In this document: positions 29,880 to 39,266 of the stretch, one piece after another
Numbering within the stretch: the first letter of the stretch is position 1
Layout of the letters: every line of letters starts with the position of its first letter
Assembly (NCBI RefSeq): GCF_024169655.1
Contig: NZ_JALJWV010000001.1
Location: forward strand, 1,183,001-1,247,000
Direction: 5' to 3'
Length of the DNA stretch: 64,000 nt
Origin: Pseudomonas marginalis
Lineage (GTDB): Bacteria; Pseudomonadota; Gammaproteobacteria; Pseudomonadales; Pseudomonadaceae
The notes under the pieces: model-generated
What the model saw: only the letters and a program-made list of their open reading frames with translations
What the model was told of the DNA's origin: nothing
Databases searched by the model: none
Made by a program: the position numbers and the translations under genes

Positions 29880-30922
29880 TTGCTTTCCTCCAGCAGGCGC
29901 CAGCGCAGTGTTTCACCGGCGCGCAGCGGGATAACAGTCAGCTCGCCAAATGGCAGGCTGGCGGGGGTGGTCCAGTCTTCACGAACCAGGGTGATGCGGT
30001 CGGTATTCGCCGGCAGCCCGTAGAAACGCGGGCCATTCAGGCTGGCGAAGCCTTCGAGTTTGTCCAGGGCGTTGCGCTGTTCGAACGCCTCGGCGTACAG
30101 CTCGATCGCCGCATAGGCGGTGTAGCAACCGGCACAGCCACAGGCAGCTTCCTTGGCGTGCTGGGCGTGGGGCGCCGAGTCGGTGCCAAGGAAGAACTTC
30201 GGGTTGCCGCTGGTCGCGGCGTCCAGCAGGGCCACCTGATGGGTGTTGCGCTTGAGAATCGGCAGGCAATAGAAGTGCGGCCGAATCCCGCCCACCAGCA
30301 TGTGGTTGCGGTTGTAGAGCAGGTGATGGGCGGTGATGGTCGCGCCGACGTTGGCCGAGGCCTCGGTGACGAATTGCACCGCGTCGGCCGTGGTGATGTG
30401 TTCGAACACCACCTTGAGGGTTGGAAACAGCTCGACCACACGGCGCATATGCTCGTCGATGAAGATTTTTTCGCGATCGAATACGTCGACATCACCACGG
30501 GTGACTTCACCGTGGATCAACAGCGGCATGCCGACTTCGGCCATCGCTTCGATCGCCGGCAGGATCTTGTCGATACTGGTCACGCCGGAATCGGAGTTGG
30601 TGGTCGCGCCCGCCGGGTAGAGCTTGGCGGCGTGTACGAAACCGCTGGCCTTGGCCTGGCGGATTTCGTCGGGCTGGGTGCGGTCGGTCAGGTAGAGCAC
30701 CATCAGCGGTTCGAAGCGGCTGCCGGCCGGCCGTACAGCGAGGATGCGCTGGCGATAGGCGTCGGCTTCAGCGGCATTACGCACCGGAGGTACCAGGTTA
30801 GGCATGATGATGGCGCGGCCAAACGTGCGCGCAACATCGGCCACGGTTTGGGTTAACGCAGCACCATCGCGAAGATGAATATGCCAGTCGTCGGGACGCA
30901 GCAGGGTCAGGCGGTCGGACAT
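29876..30922 (-). CDS. pyrC: Dihydroorotase PyrC
   Basis: A 348-residue class II dihydroorotase, converting carbamoyl-aspartate to dihydroorotate in pyrimidine synthesis. The zinc site is visible: HIHLRDG near residue 15, the carboxylated lysine in [14 protein letters not shown] (about residue 100), later HGEV and HITTADA, and the catalytic Asp in [10 protein letters not shown] at 30922 (MSDRLTLL) is chosen over an upstream in-frame start because homologues begin there. Confidence 0.95.
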   Translation of the reverse strand: MSDRLTLLRPDDWHIHLRDGAALTQTVADVARTFGRAIIMPNLVPPVRNAAEADAYRQRILAVRPAGSRFEPLMVLYLTDRTQPDEIRQAKASGFVHAAKLYPAGATTNSDSGVTSIDKILPAIEAMAEVGMPLLIHGEVTRGDVDVFDREKIFIDEHMRRVVELFPTLKVVFEHITTADAVQFVTEASANVGATITAHHLLYNRNHMLVGGIRPHFYCLPILKRNTHQVALLDAATSGNPKFFLGTDSAPHAQHAKEAACGCAGCYTAYAAIELYAEAFEQRNALDKLEGFASLNGPRFYGLPANTDRITLVREDWTTPASLPFGELTVIPLRAGETLRWRLLEESK

Positions 30923-31078
30923 TGGGGATTCCAGGCGGGTCAATCTGGTGGGAATGCTACCGGAAAAGACTCTTGCAGGCACTCGCTATCAAGTTTTGCA
31001 GGATGCATCCGATAGCCTTTGGTATGCCTTAACGATGTATGACGCTTTGAAGTGTTGTAGAAACCAGTGGAGCCTCCC

Positions 31079-31987
31079 GTGCGCCAGCATTATCTAGCCC
31101 TGCTCAGTGTGTTTGCCAGCCTGCCTGCGATGGCCCTCACGTTTCAGACACGTCTGGAGAATATTGAGTGGAAGGTGGAGGGCGACAAATTCGAGTGCCG
31201 TTTGACCCAGCCGATCACTGATTTCGGCTCGGGCGAGTTCGTGCGCCGGGCCGGTGAGCAGGCGACATTCCGTCTGAAAGCCTTCAACGGCTCGCTCGGC
31301 GCGGGATCGGCGACCTTGCTGGCGGCTGCTGCGCCTTGGCAACCGGGCCGGGGTGATATCAACCTCGGTGCCGTGCGTGTCGGCAGTGGCGACGTGTTGT
31401 TCAACAGTTCCCAGGCCCAGGCCGGGCGCCTGTTCAATGGCCTGCTTGAGGGGCGCAGTCCGACCGTGCGGCATTACGGGCGTGAAGGCGGCTATTCGGA
31501 AATTCGCCTGTTGCCGGTGAAATTCAACAAGGCCTACAACGACTATCAACTGTGTACTACCAAGTTGCTGCCGATGAATTACGATCAGGTCAAGCAGACC
31601 GAAGTCGGCTTCCCCGGTGGCGGCATCGAGCTGGACGCATCGGCCAAGAGCAAGCTGGCGGTGATCGTCGAATTCATGAAAGCCGATCCGACGGTCAACC
31701 ATATCGAATTGAATGGTCACTCCGACAATAGTGGCAATCGCCTGACCAATCGCGATGTCTCGCGCCGTCGCGCATTGGCGGTAATGGACTACTTCAAGGC
31801 CAACGGCGTGCAGGAATCGCAGATCACCATGCGGTTCCACGGCGAAAGCTACCCCTTGGCGCCCAATACCAACGCCGCTAACCGAGCGCGCAATCGCCGC
31901 GTCAATATCCAGCTCGAACGCGTGGCAGCCCCCGAGAAGCCGGCGGCCCAGGCCGCGGGGCCGAGCAACCCCGCCGCCACGTCATAA
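31079..31987 (+). CDS. motY: Sodium-driven flagellar stator/T-ring protein MotY
   Basis: A 302-residue exported protein: hydrophobic signal peptide ending ...LPAMA, an N-terminal all-beta MotY domain, and a C-terminal OmpA-like peptidoglycan-binding domain (about 190-280; ELNGHSDNSGNRLTNRDVSRRRA and NRARNRRVN). It ties the flagellar T ring to peptidoglycan and helps place stators. Gene order pyrC-motY-argG is that of P. aeruginosa. GTG at 31079 is chosen because GGAG lies 7 bases before it and the signal peptide then starts at residue 1; a GTG 12 bases upstream is the alternative. A Pro/Ala-rich tail ends the protein. Confidence 0.88.
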   Translation: MRQHYLALLSVFASLPAMALTFQTRLENIEWKVEGDKFECRLTQPITDFGSGEFVRRAGEQATFRLKAFNGSLGAGSATLLAAAAPWQPGRGDINLGAVRVGSGDVLFNSSQAQAGRLFNGLLEGRSPTVRHYGREGGYSEIRLLPVKFNKAYNDYQLCTTKLLPMNYDQVKQTEVGFPGGGIELDASAKSKLAVIVEFMKADPTVNHIELNGHSDNSGNRLTNRDVSRRRALAVMDYFKANGVQESQITMRFHGESYPLAPNTNAANRARNRRVNIQLERVAAPEKPAAQAAGPSNPAATS

Positions 31988-32020
31988 GCTGCGACCATCG
32001 GTCGCCCGCTCGACATAATC

Positions 32021-32062
32021 TGTCGCTTTATCTTCATTTGCTGTCGCGCCCCTGTAATTTCG
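32021..32062. promoter_or_regulatory. ArgR operator of argG
   Basis: Two direct TGTCGC half-sites exactly 21 bases apart (32021 and 32042). The second matches TGTCGC-N8-AA-N5 fully; the first has CA in place of AA. It lies about 55-95 bases before argG. Confidence 0.75.
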
Positions 32063-32116
32063 CGGTTTTGATCGGTAGAATCGTTGCCTTTCCGTAAAAC
32101 CCCGTGGAGTGATGGC

Positions 32117-33334
32117 ATGGCCGACGTAAACAAGGTCGTTCTCGCGTATTCCGGCGGCCTGGACACTTCGGTGATCCTCAAGTGGCTGCAGGATACTTAT
32201 AACTGTGAAGTGGTGACCTTCACCGCTGACCTGGGTCAGGGCGAAGAGGTCGAACCTGCACGTGCCAAGGCGCAAGCCATGGGCGTCAAAGAGATCTACA
32301 TTGACGACCTGCGCGAAGAGTTCGTCCGCGACTTCGTTTTCCCGATGTTTCGCGCCAACACCGTCTACGAAGGCGAGTACCTGCTGGGTACCTCCATCGC
32401 ACGTCCGCTGATCGCCAAGCGCCTGATCGAAATCGCCAACGAAACCGGCGCTGACGCCATTTCCCATGGCGCCACCGGCAAAGGCAACGACCAGGTGCGT
32501 TTCGAACTGGGCGCCTATGCCCTCAAGCCGGGCGTGAAAGTGATTGCCCCTTGGCGTGAATGGGACCTGCTGTCCCGTGAAAAGCTGATGGATTACGCTG
32601 AAAAGCACGCAATCCCGATCGAGCGTCATGGTAAGAAAAAGTCCCCGTACTCGATGGATGCCAACCTGTTGCACATCTCCTATGAAGGCGGCGTGCTGGA
32701 AGACACCTGGACCGAGCACGAAGAAGACATGTGGAAGTGGACCGTCTCCCCGGAGAACGCTCCCGACAAGCCGCAGTATCTGGAACTGACCTACCGCAAC
32801 GGCGACATCGTCGCGCTGGACGGCGTCGAAATGACCCCGGCCACCGTACTGGCGACCCTGAACCGTATCGGCGGCGAACACGGTATCGGCCGTCTCGACA
32901 TCGTCGAGAACCGTTACGTGGGCATGAAGTCCCGTGGCTGCTACGAAACCCCAGGCGGCACCATCATGCTGCGCGCCCACCGCGCCATCGAGTCGATCAC
33001 CCTCGACCGCGAAGTGGCTCACCTCAAAGACGAGCTGATGCCCAAGTATGCCAGCCTGATCTACACCGGCTACTGGTGGAGCCCTGAGCGTCTGATGCTG
33101 CAACAGATGATCGACGCTTCCCAGGCTCACGTGAACGGTGTTGTGCGCCTGAAGCTGTACAAGGGCAATGTGATCGTCACCGGTCGCAAGTCCGACGAGT
33201 CGCTGTTCGACGCCAACATCGCCACCTTCGAAGAAGATGGCGGCGCCTACAACCAGGCGGACGCAGCAGGCTTCATCAAGTTGAATGCACTGCGCATGCG
33301 CATTGCGGCCAACAAGGGTCGCAAGTTGTTCTGA
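32117..33334 (+). CDS. argG: Argininosuccinate synthase ArgG
   Basis: A 405-residue enzyme that condenses citrulline and aspartate with ATP. The PP-loop [10 protein letters not shown] lies near residue 12, and the family motifs [12 protein letters not shown] and [11 protein letters not shown] are present. ATG at 32117 (MADVNKV) is chosen over an upstream start for match to the family and a nearby GGAG. The ARG box upstream suggests ArgR repression. A strong terminator follows. Confidence 0.97.
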   Translation: MADVNKVVLAYSGGLDTSVILKWLQDTYNCEVVTFTADLGQGEEVEPARAKAQAMGVKEIYIDDLREEFVRDFVFPMFRANTVYEGEYLLGTSIARPLIAKRLIEIANETGADAISHGATGKGNDQVRFELGAYALKPGVKVIAPWREWDLLSREKLMDYAEKHAIPIERHGKKKSPYSMDANLLHISYEGGVLEDTWTEHEEDMWKWTVSPENAPDKPQYLELTYRNGDIVALDGVEMTPATVLATLNRIGGEHGIGRLDIVENRYVGMKSRGCYETPGGTIMLRAHRAIESITLDREVAHLKDELMPKYASLIYTGYWWSPERLMLQQMIDASQAHVNGVVRLKLYKGNVIVTGRKSDESLFDANIATFEEDGGAYNQADAAGFIKLNALRMRIAANKGRKLF

Positions 33335-33356
33335 GTGTTCCAGTCGAAATGAAAAG

Positions 33357-33388
33357 TGGCCCCTTGTTCAGGGGCCATTTTTTTTTGC
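33357..33388 (+). terminator. Terminator after argG
   Basis: Hairpin TGGCCCC-TTGTTCA-GGGGCCA followed by a run of nine T. Confidence 0.92.
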
Positions 33389-33391
33389 CCG

Positions 33392-33947
33392 TAAAAAGGC
33401 ACAACGGCCCTGATGTTTAAAGTTGTTTACGGTTGTTTAAAGTCTGTCGAGGGTTTGGCGTTTCAAAAACTTTGATACTTGACGCGCCGAGGAATGAATT
33501 ATTTACACCTGAATAGGAACTATGTCTTACAGAAAATTCACTCACGGAAGTGCGGTGTAGATGTAAGCCGAGGAAAGTTCTGTAGGAAATTTATGGTGTA
33601 AATGAATATGTTAAATGGAACTGAAGTCATCAGGTTTTTTTTACGCGTCCGTTCGTGTGATAGCGGCATGCAAGGGGCATTTCCTGAAACTGGTGTGCGC
33701 TGCGTTTACGACTGGCCCCCTAACCACCGGATATTTCTCTCAAAATATGTGCGAGCCCGGAAAGGTCTGAAGGGCTCCATAAAACTAGAAACATCTGAGT
33801 TGGTGATTTTTTGTAGGTTAATTCCTATCTCGTTGTGGGTTGGGTCTCTGCTTGCTGTTGCTTGGGGTGGAACGCTATGCCAACTAGGAAACGACTAGGC
33901 TATTGTGCTTGCTCTGAATAATTCGAACAGCGAAATTGGACTTTCTC
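33392..33947. other. AT-rich gene-free stretch before the LuxR-type regulator
   Basis: About 550 bases visibly poorer in GC than the surroundings (for example AATTATTTACACCTGAATAG near 33500). It holds one possible 98-codon frame at 33602-33898 with no recognisable domain and poor codon use. More likely it is a long leader or promoter region of the regulator gene, or a decayed insertion. Confidence 0.4.
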
Positions 33948-34580
33948 ATGAATAAAGTGCTGATCGTGGATGATCATCCCGTCATTCGTCTTGCTGTGCG
34001 CATGCTAATGGAGCGTCATGGTTATGAGGTCGTTGCCGAGACCGATAACGGTGTCGATGCGTTGCAACTTGCGCGGGAACATATGCCGGACATTGTCATA
34101 CTGGATATTGGGATTCCCAAACTCGATGGCCTGGAAGTTATCTGCCGGCTGTCGTCGACCAAGCAGGCCATACCGTTCAAGGTGCTGGTCCTGACTTCCC
34201 AGGCCCCGGGTCATTTCTCCATGCGCTGCATGCAAGCGGGGGCGGCCGGGTACGTGTGCAAGCAGCAGGACCTGACGGAATTGCTGAGTGCCATCAAGGC
34301 GGTGCTGTCCGGCTACAGCTACTTTCCGAACCAGGCGCTGAATTCGGTGCGTTCCACCATGGGCAATGCCAGCGAGGCCGACATGGTCGAGCGCCTTTCG
34401 GGGCGCGAGATGATGGTGTTGCAGCAACTGGCGCGCGGCAAAACCAACAAGGAAATCGCCGACGGCATGTTCCTCAGCAACAAAACCGTCAGCACCTATA
34501 AGACGCGGTTGCTGCTCAAGCTCAATGCCCGCTCACTGGTCGATCTGATCGAGTTGGCTCAACGCAATGGACTGGTCTAG
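33948..34580 (+). CDS. LuxR/NarL-family response regulator, BvgA/EvgA-like
   Basis: A 210-residue regulator with an N-terminal receiver (DDHP near residue 7, phospho-acceptor Asp in VILDIGIPKLDG near residue 54, and a conserved Lys in VCKQQDL) and a C-terminal LuxR HTH (LSGREMMVLQQLARGKTNKEIADGMFLSNKTVSTYKTRLLLKL). No sensor kinase is adjacent. The ATG at 33948 (MNKVLIV) is chosen over an upstream TTG because the receiver begins there. The target genes cannot be told. Confidence 0.9.
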   Translation: MNKVLIVDDHPVIRLAVRMLMERHGYEVVAETDNGVDALQLAREHMPDIVILDIGIPKLDGLEVICRLSSTKQAIPFKVLVLTSQAPGHFSMRCMQAGAAGYVCKQQDLTELLSAIKAVLSGYSYFPNQALNSVRSTMGNASEADMVERLSGREMMVLQQLARGKTNKEIADGMFLSNKTVSTYKTRLLLKLNARSLVDLIELAQRNGLV

Positions 34581-34627
34581 AGGAGGGCGCCACCACATGG
34601 CTTGATAGCCAGGCGAATCGGCAGAAA

Positions 34628-34650
34628 AAAGCCTCCGTCAGGGAGGCTTC
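34628..34650 (+). terminator. Terminator after the LuxR-type regulator gene
   Basis: Hairpin AAGCCTCC-GTCA-GGGAGGCTT; located between convergent genes and preceded by AAAAAA, so it could also serve the small minus-strand gene. Confidence 0.65.
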
Positions 34651-34667
34651 CGGCCGTTCTCGGCCGA

Positions 34668-34847
34668 TCAGAGGTCGAAGTCGTAATCGGCCAGCTGTTT
34701 TTGCAAGCGTCGCTCTTCCAGAAGGTTGTCGATGGTGCGGCGTTTGCTTAGATTGGTCTTGGCCACCTCTACAGGTGTTTCCTCTCCACCGTCATCCGAC
34801 TCAACAAGGTCATCTTCCACTTCCAGTTGTTCTTTGCCAGTGCTCAT
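34668..34847 (-). CDS. PA3496-like small acidic protein
   Basis: A 59-residue protein: an acidic N-terminal half (EQLEVEDDLVESDDGGEE) and a basic, helical C-terminal half with KRRTIDNLLEERRLQKQL ending in DYDFDL. It corresponds to the conserved small protein beside nth in P. aeruginosa (PA3496), sometimes annotated as a putative envelope-integrity protein. It has no signal peptide or membrane helix; function is unknown. ATG at 34847 has a weak upstream AGTTAACC region. Confidence 0.75.
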   Translation of the reverse strand: MSTGKEQLEVEDDLVESDDGGEETPVEVAKTNLSKRRTIDNLLEERRLQKQLADYDFDL

Positions 34848-34953
34848 AAGGTTAACTCCGGGCTAAGACTGCCGTTGGCGCTCCTTATAACGATATTCCA
34901 TGGGCGGGTAAAAAAGATTTTTTCAATCGATGGATCGAAAAACCAATGATCTC

Positions 34954-35592
34954 TCAATCGTCCGACGTCTTGTCCTTGTATTCGCACAGGTCTTCGATGC
35001 GACAGCTGCCACAGCGCGGCTTGCGGGCCTGGCAAACGTAGCGTCCGTGAAGGATCAGCCAGTGGTGCGAATCGAGCAGATACGGCTTGGGGACAAACTT
35101 CATCAGTTGTTTTTCCACTTCCACCACATTCTTGCCGCGGGCAATGCCGGTGCGGTTACTTACGCGGAAAATGTGGGTGTCCACGGCCATGGTCAGTTGC
35201 CGGAATGCCGTATTGAGCACTACGTTGGCCGTCTTGCGGCCCACTCCCGGCAGAGCCTCCAGCGCTTCACGAGTCTGCGGCACTTCACCGTTATGCCGTT
35301 CGACCAGCAGGCGGCAGGTCTCGATGACATTCTTCGCCTTGCTGTTGTACAGACCGATGGTCTTGATGTATTCGGACAAACCTTCCACGCCCAAAGCATG
35401 GATCGCTGCCGGGGTGTTCGCCACGGGATATAGCTTGGCCGTGGCCTTGTTGACGCCAACGTCTGTGGATTGGGCCGAGAGAATCACCGCAATCAGCAAC
35501 TCAAACGGCGTTGAGTAAGCCAGTTCGGTTTTGGGTTCCGGATTGTCTTCGTGAAGCCTGCGGAAAATTTCCAGGCGTTTTGCGGCGTTCAT
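34954..35592 (-). CDS. nth: Endonuclease III
   Basis: A 212-residue DNA glycosylase/AP lyase that removes oxidised pyrimidines. The helix-hairpin-helix with catalytic lysine is LPGVGRKTANVV (near residue 118), the catalytic Asp lies in AVDTHIFRVSNR, and the [4Fe-4S] site is C-x6-C-x2-C-x5-C near the end (CQARKPRCGSCRIEDLC). It lies at the end of the Rnf-like gene block. Confidence 0.96.
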   Translation of the reverse strand: MNAAKRLEIFRRLHEDNPEPKTELAYSTPFELLIAVILSAQSTDVGVNKATAKLYPVANTPAAIHALGVEGLSEYIKTIGLYNSKAKNVIETCRLLVERHNGEVPQTREALEALPGVGRKTANVVLNTAFRQLTMAVDTHIFRVSNRTGIARGKNVVEVEKQLMKFVPKPYLLDSHHWLILHGRYVCQARKPRCGSCRIEDLCEYKDKTSDD

Positions 35593-35617
35593 GGGGCAGG
35601 CGATTCCTTGCTGGAGG

Positions 35618-36112
35618 TCAGCGTGATTGTGAAAAATGGGCCCAGGCCTGCAACCCTGCGAGCAATAACCCGAGCAGGATAAACCCGGCCGGCATCAATT
35701 GGGTGGCGGCAGTGGCGCGTAACAACCCCAGGATGATCATGAGTGCGGCGAACAGACCGACTAACCGTAGCTGCGCCTTGCGTTGGCTCGCCTCAAAGAA
35801 ACCATGATGTTCCAGGACGACGCATTGCACGCTGATCAGCGCGAGGTAGATGCCCAGTTGCTGATACATCGGTAGCGCAAATGCCTGTAACAATAACTGC
35901 GCACAGCTGACTAGCGTAGCAGCGACTGTCAGGCTGGCACCCAACCGCAAGGGCGTGCTCAGGCGTGAGCGCAGCGCGCGCATGGCCAGGCCGTAGAACG
36001 TCACGATCAGCGCCGACAACGCCAGGAAACTCAGGGCTTTGGGCAGGGTGTCGGTCACCCCGAGCAACGGTGCCAGCATCGATGCATTGGCCAGGCCAAC
36101 GGCTCTAGTCAT
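35618..36112 (-). CDS. rnfE: Divergent, short RnfE/RsxE-like membrane protein
   Basis: A 164-residue membrane protein with five or six predicted helices, positioned as the last Rnf gene. It is shorter than usual RnfE (about 200-230 residues). The N-terminal LLGLCP motif that supplies one [2Fe-2S] cysteine is missing (the segment reads LAPLLGVTDTLP), while the second cysteine region is partly kept (LISVQCVVLEHH). The start MTRAVGLANAS overlaps rnfG by 8 bases. Assigned by position and weak similarity. Confidence 0.65.
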   Translation of the reverse strand: MTRAVGLANASMLAPLLGVTDTLPKALSFLALSALIVTFYGLAMRALRSRLSTPLRLGASLTVAATLVSCAQLLLQAFALPMYQQLGIYLALISVQCVVLEHHGFFEASQRKAQLRLVGLFAALMIILGLLRATAATQLMPAGFILLGLLLAGLQAWAHFSQSR

Positions 36113-36689
36113 GGGTGTCGGGCTCCAGCAGGGATGAGCGGTGCTCGTCGAAATAGCGCAAAGCGTCGTGGACGGCACTGATCACCGCTCGGGAGGTGAG
36201 GGTGGCACCGGCTATTTGATCGAAGTTCGAGCCTTGCATGTCCGTGCGCGAACGCCCCTTGAATGAAGCCAGCCAAGGGTTGCCGGGCTCGCTGATATGC
36301 CCACCCAGGCTTGGGGTTTCCGATTGCGCCAGGGTTTTGATGCCCAGCAGCTTGCCGTCGCGGTCGATGGCGATCAGCAGTTCGATCGGCCCAGCGTAGC
36401 CGTTGGTCGTCAAACGAAGCAGTACCGCGCTGGGTTGGCCCGACAGGGTCACCCGATAGCCACCCTGCAGGTGGCTATCGGCCAGGGGCTGTGGGGCGAT
36501 GGTCAGCGGGTGATCCAGTGGTTGGTTGTCATAGCGGTCGGCGGGTAGCAGGTCGCGCAGCGCCTGGCGCTGTAGCGCCTGAACCTGGCGCGCGGCGTGA
36601 TCGGCGGTCAGGTGCTGAAGGGTGAGGACCAGCGTGCCGCCGCCGATGGCGATCAGCAACGCCAGCAACACACCTCTGCTCGATTTCAT
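36105..36689 (-). CDS. rnfG: RnfG-like flavoprotein subunit
   Basis: A 194-residue protein with an N-terminal membrane anchor (about residues 6-24) and a periplasmic FMN-binding domain. The covalent FMN threonine motif is present as FDQIAGATLTSRAV, near the standard D-x-x-[ST]-G-A-T. Preceding family features PIELLIAIDRDGKLLGIKTL and ETPSLGGHI are clear. ATG at 36689 (MKSSRGV) is chosen because the anchor starts there. It overlaps rnfD by four bases. Confidence 0.85.
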   Translation of the reverse strand: MKSSRGVLLALLIAIGGGTLVLTLQHLTADHAARQVQALQRQALRDLLPADRYDNQPLDHPLTIAPQPLADSHLQGGYRVTLSGQPSAVLLRLTTNGYAGPIELLIAIDRDGKLLGIKTLAQSETPSLGGHISEPGNPWLASFKGRSRTDMQGSNFDQIAGATLTSRAVISAVHDALRYFDEHRSSLLEPDTHD

Positions 36690-37645
36690 ACGCTGACCGC
36701 CGGCTGTTTCGCTGCCACCAGGCGTTCCAGCGCCGGCACGGCCAGGTTCATCAACAGCACCGCAAAGGCTACACCGTCCGGGTAACCGCCCCACGTGCGA
36801 ATCAGATATGTCAGCACGCCCACTCCCGCCCCGAACAGCAGCCGGGCTGTGGGGCTTTTCGGGCCGGAGACCGGCTCGGTGACGATAAAAAATGCGCCGA
36901 GAACGGTGGCGCCGGTCAGCAGATGAAACAGCGGCGAGCCGTGGGAGTCGGAGCCCGAGCCATTCCAGCACAGCAAGCTGATCACAAAGAGGCTGCCCAG
37001 CATGCCCAGGGGTGCGTGCCAACTGAATACCCGCTGGCGTAACAGCCACAGACCGCCCGCCAGAAACGCCAGGTTCACCCACTCGCTGCCCTTGCCGCCG
37101 AAATGCCCAAATGCCGGGCTGCGAGCGAACAGTTCATCGATGGTCAAGCTCTTGTTCAGTCGCAGGGCATCCAGTGCAGTCGCCTGGGCCCAGGCATCGG
37201 GCGCGTCGCGGTGCAGGCCGAATATCTGTTGTGCGCCGGCCAGCAGGTCCAGGCCGTGGGTGGCCGGCCAGTGCGTCATGAGTTGCGGAAAGGCCACCAG
37301 CATCAACGCATACCCGACCATGGCCGGGTTGAAAGGGTTGCGATGGCCGCCGTACAGGTGCTTGCCCAGCAGCAGCCCACTGGCGACGGCCGCCACGCAC
37401 AGCCACCAGGGGCAATAGGGCGGCAGTGCCAGGGCGAGCAAGGTCGCGCTGACCAGGCTGCTCAGATCGCTGCCACGCTGCCCCCGCAGGCGTTGCACGC
37501 CCGCATCTACCAACAATGCGCCGCCTGTCGCCAGCAACAGATTGATCAACACGCCCCAACCGTATAACCAGAACATCGCCACCGCCCCCGGTAGCGTCGC
37601 CAGCAACACCCGTTGCAGGGCCTGCTGAGGCTCAAGCGTGGCCAT
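36686..37645 (-). CDS. rnfD: RnfD-like membrane flavoprotein subunit
   Basis: A 319-residue NqrB/RnfD-family protein with about eight to ten membrane helices. The FMN-attachment region reads [21 protein letters not shown], with the threonine retained. [12 protein letters not shown] is also typical. ATG at 37645 is preferred over 37651 because AGG lies 9 bases before it. It overlaps the end of rnfB by 14 bases, leaving no room for an rnfC gene between them. Confidence 0.85.
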   Translation of the reverse strand: MATLEPQQALQRVLLATLPGAVAMFWLYGWGVLINLLLATGGALLVDAGVQRLRGQRGSDLSSLVSATLLALALPPYCPWWLCVAAVASGLLLGKHLYGGHRNPFNPAMVGYALMLVAFPQLMTHWPATHGLDLLAGAQQIFGLHRDAPDAWAQATALDALRLNKSLTIDELFARSPAFGHFGGKGSEWVNLAFLAGGLWLLRQRVFSWHAPLGMLGSLFVISLLCWNGSGSDSHGSPLFHLLTGATVLGAFFIVTEPVSGPKSPTARLLFGAGVGVLTYLIRTWGGYPDGVAFAVLLMNLAVPALERLVAAKQPAVSV

Positions 37646-38594
37646 GGGCATCCACCTGGCGCTGTGCAGCGTCGAGCTTGTTTTGCGCCTCGGACAGTTG
37701 CTGTGGATCGGCGTTCTGATCCTGGGCTTTCTTCAATTCGGCGCGGCGCATTGCCAGTTGGATCTTGGCGCGCTTGAGATCGGCGCTGCTATCGGGGGCC
37801 GGTGTTGCGGGTGCGAGGTTTACCTCCAGGGCGGTTAGTGCTTGCTCTGCGGCTTCGAACTGTTGTTGCAGGACGATCAATTGCGACTGCTGTTCAAAGG
37901 TGGGCGGATGCCCGAATGCCTTCAAGGATTTGTGCAACTGCGCGCGGCTCATCGCCACGTTGATCTTGGCTTTCTTGATCGCGGCGTCCTGGGCTGCCTG
38001 CGCTGCATCGATCGACACGGCGGCCAACGGCGCGGCACGCTTGGCGCGGGCCAGGCGTTCGGCCTGCTTATGTTCTTCTTCCCGTTGCAGGCGCGCGTTG
38101 CGTTGCTCAAAGCGTCGTCGTGCGCGGTCTCGCTTCAAGCCGCGCGCGCGGCGCTCGTGGTCGTTGGTCGCCAGGCCGCCGACGATCGGCAGCACCGTCG
38201 CCAGCGGGTGCATTTCGATGCAGTCGACCGGGCAGGGCGCAACGCACAGGTCGCAACCGGTGCATTCGTCGATGATCACGGTGTGCATCCATTTGGCAGC
38301 GCCGACAATCGCGTCCACCGGGCACGCCTGGATACATTTGGTACAACCGATGCATTCGGCTTCGCGGATGTAGGCAATCTGTGGCGGCGCTTCGCCGTGG
38401 CTGGCGTCCAGCGTCAGCACCGGCACGTTCAGCAACTGCGCGAGTGCGCCGATCGTTTCCTGCCCGCCCGGCGGGCACTTATTGATGGCTTCGCCTTGGG
38501 CAATGCCTTCGGCGTAGGGCTTGCAGCCCGGGTGCCCGCATTTGCCGCATTGGGTTTGCGGGAGCAGCGCGTCGATACATTGAATCAGGTTCAT
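37632..38594 (-). CDS. rnfB: RnfB-like iron-sulfur subunit with long helical tail
   Basis: A 320-residue protein. The [4Fe-4S] motif CGKCGHPGC...C lies at residues 16-43 and two ferredoxin-type motifs [12 protein letters not shown] and [12 protein letters not shown] at about 80-125. The N-terminal membrane helix of ordinary RnfB is absent. After residue 140 comes about 180 residues of Ala/Lys/Arg/Gln-rich helix with two related repeats ([16 protein letters not shown] and [16 protein letters not shown]), reminiscent of the C-terminal tail of gammaproteobacterial RnfC. Together with the missing rnfC this suggests rearrangement. It overlaps rnfA by four bases. Confidence 0.85.
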   Translation of the reverse strand: MNLIQCIDALLPQTQCGKCGHPGCKPYAEGIAQGEAINKCPPGGQETIGALAQLLNVPVLTLDASHGEAPPQIAYIREAECIGCTKCIQACPVDAIVGAAKWMHTVIIDECTGCDLCVAPCPVDCIEMHPLATVLPIVGGLATNDHERRARGLKRDRARRRFEQRNARLQREEEHKQAERLARAKRAAPLAAVSIDAAQAAQDAAIKKAKINVAMSRAQLHKSLKAFGHPPTFEQQSQLIVLQQQFEAAEQALTALEVNLAPATPAPDSSADLKRAKIQLAMRRAELKKAQDQNADPQQLSEAQNKLDAAQRQVDAHGHA

Positions 38595-39163
38595 GCTTTG
38601 ATCATTGCGTTGAAACCCAGAAAAGCCACCGCCATCAGCCCGGCGCTGATCAGTTCGACCGGCAGGCCGCGGAAGGGCAGCGGAATGTCGTTGTCGGCGA
38701 TCCGCTGGCGTAAGTCGCTGAACAGGCTCAGCACCAGCCAGAAGCCGAGCCCGGCGCCCAGGCTCAGTGCCGCTGTGTGTGCCAGGCCCTTGTCGTCTTC
38801 AATGCCCAGCAACACCACGCCCAGTACCCCGGCGTTGCCCAGTAGGAGCGGCCATAACCCCTCCGTCGGCAGTGTGGGGCGCAAGCGCGTGAGCAAGCCG
38901 AGCACGGGGCGGATCAGCAGCGCTGTCAGCGGTAAAAACACAAACAGTCGCAGGGCGGTCAACGCCAGTGGCTGCAGCAGGTAGTGGTCCAGCAGATAGC
39001 CCAGCATGCTGCTGACTGCCATCAACACGGTGGTGGCAATCCCCAATGCATGCACCCGCGAGCGTGAGTGCGCAGCCAACATCGGGTCGACGGCCAACGG
39101 CATCTGCAACACGAGGTTGTTGATCAGGGCGGCGCTGACAAGGGTGAGGAGCATATCGGTCAT
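38591..39163 (-). CDS. rnfA: RnfA-like membrane subunit lacking cluster cysteines
   Basis: A 190-residue, six-helix protein aligning over its full length with RnfA/RsxA (MTD-LL..., INNLVLQ, PAPFRG-like [25 protein letters not shown]). Both cysteines that hold the intramembrane [2Fe-2S] cluster are replaced: LGLCP reads LAVDP and TNCAVLG reads GNAGVLG. First gene of the operon; start chosen at MTDMLL by alignment, with MPMTD two codons upstream as alternative. Confidence 0.8.
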   Translation of the reverse strand: MTDMLLTLVSAALINNLVLQMPLAVDPMLAAHSRSRVHALGIATTVLMAVSSMLGYLLDHYLLQPLALTALRLFVFLPLTALLIRPVLGLLTRLRPTLPTEGLWPLLLGNAGVLGVVLLGIEDDKGLAHTAALSLGAGLGFWLVLSLFSDLRQRIADNDIPLPFRGLPVELISAGLMAVAFLGFNAMIKA

Positions 39164-39228
39164 GGGCATGCCGGTTAAGCAAACAGGGCCTGATTATCCG
39201 GTAAGCGAGAAGGGGGTACTAGCTGAAA

Positions 39229-39254
39229 AGCCCTGTCGTCGCGACGACAGGGCT
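39229..39254 (-). terminator. Terminator after metG
   Basis: Perfect hairpin AGCCCTGTCGTC-GC-GACGACAGGGCT between the convergent-facing ends of metG and the upstream start of the rnf operon; TTTT follows on the minus strand (CAGCTAG side is weak), so confidence is moderate. Confidence 0.65.
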
Positions 39255-39266
39255 GTTTTGCAGGGC

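Noticed and set aside
33602..33898. 98-codon frame before the LuxR-type regulator
   Set aside because: No domain, no clear Shine-Dalgarno, odd codon use; kept only as part of an unexplained AT-rich stretch.
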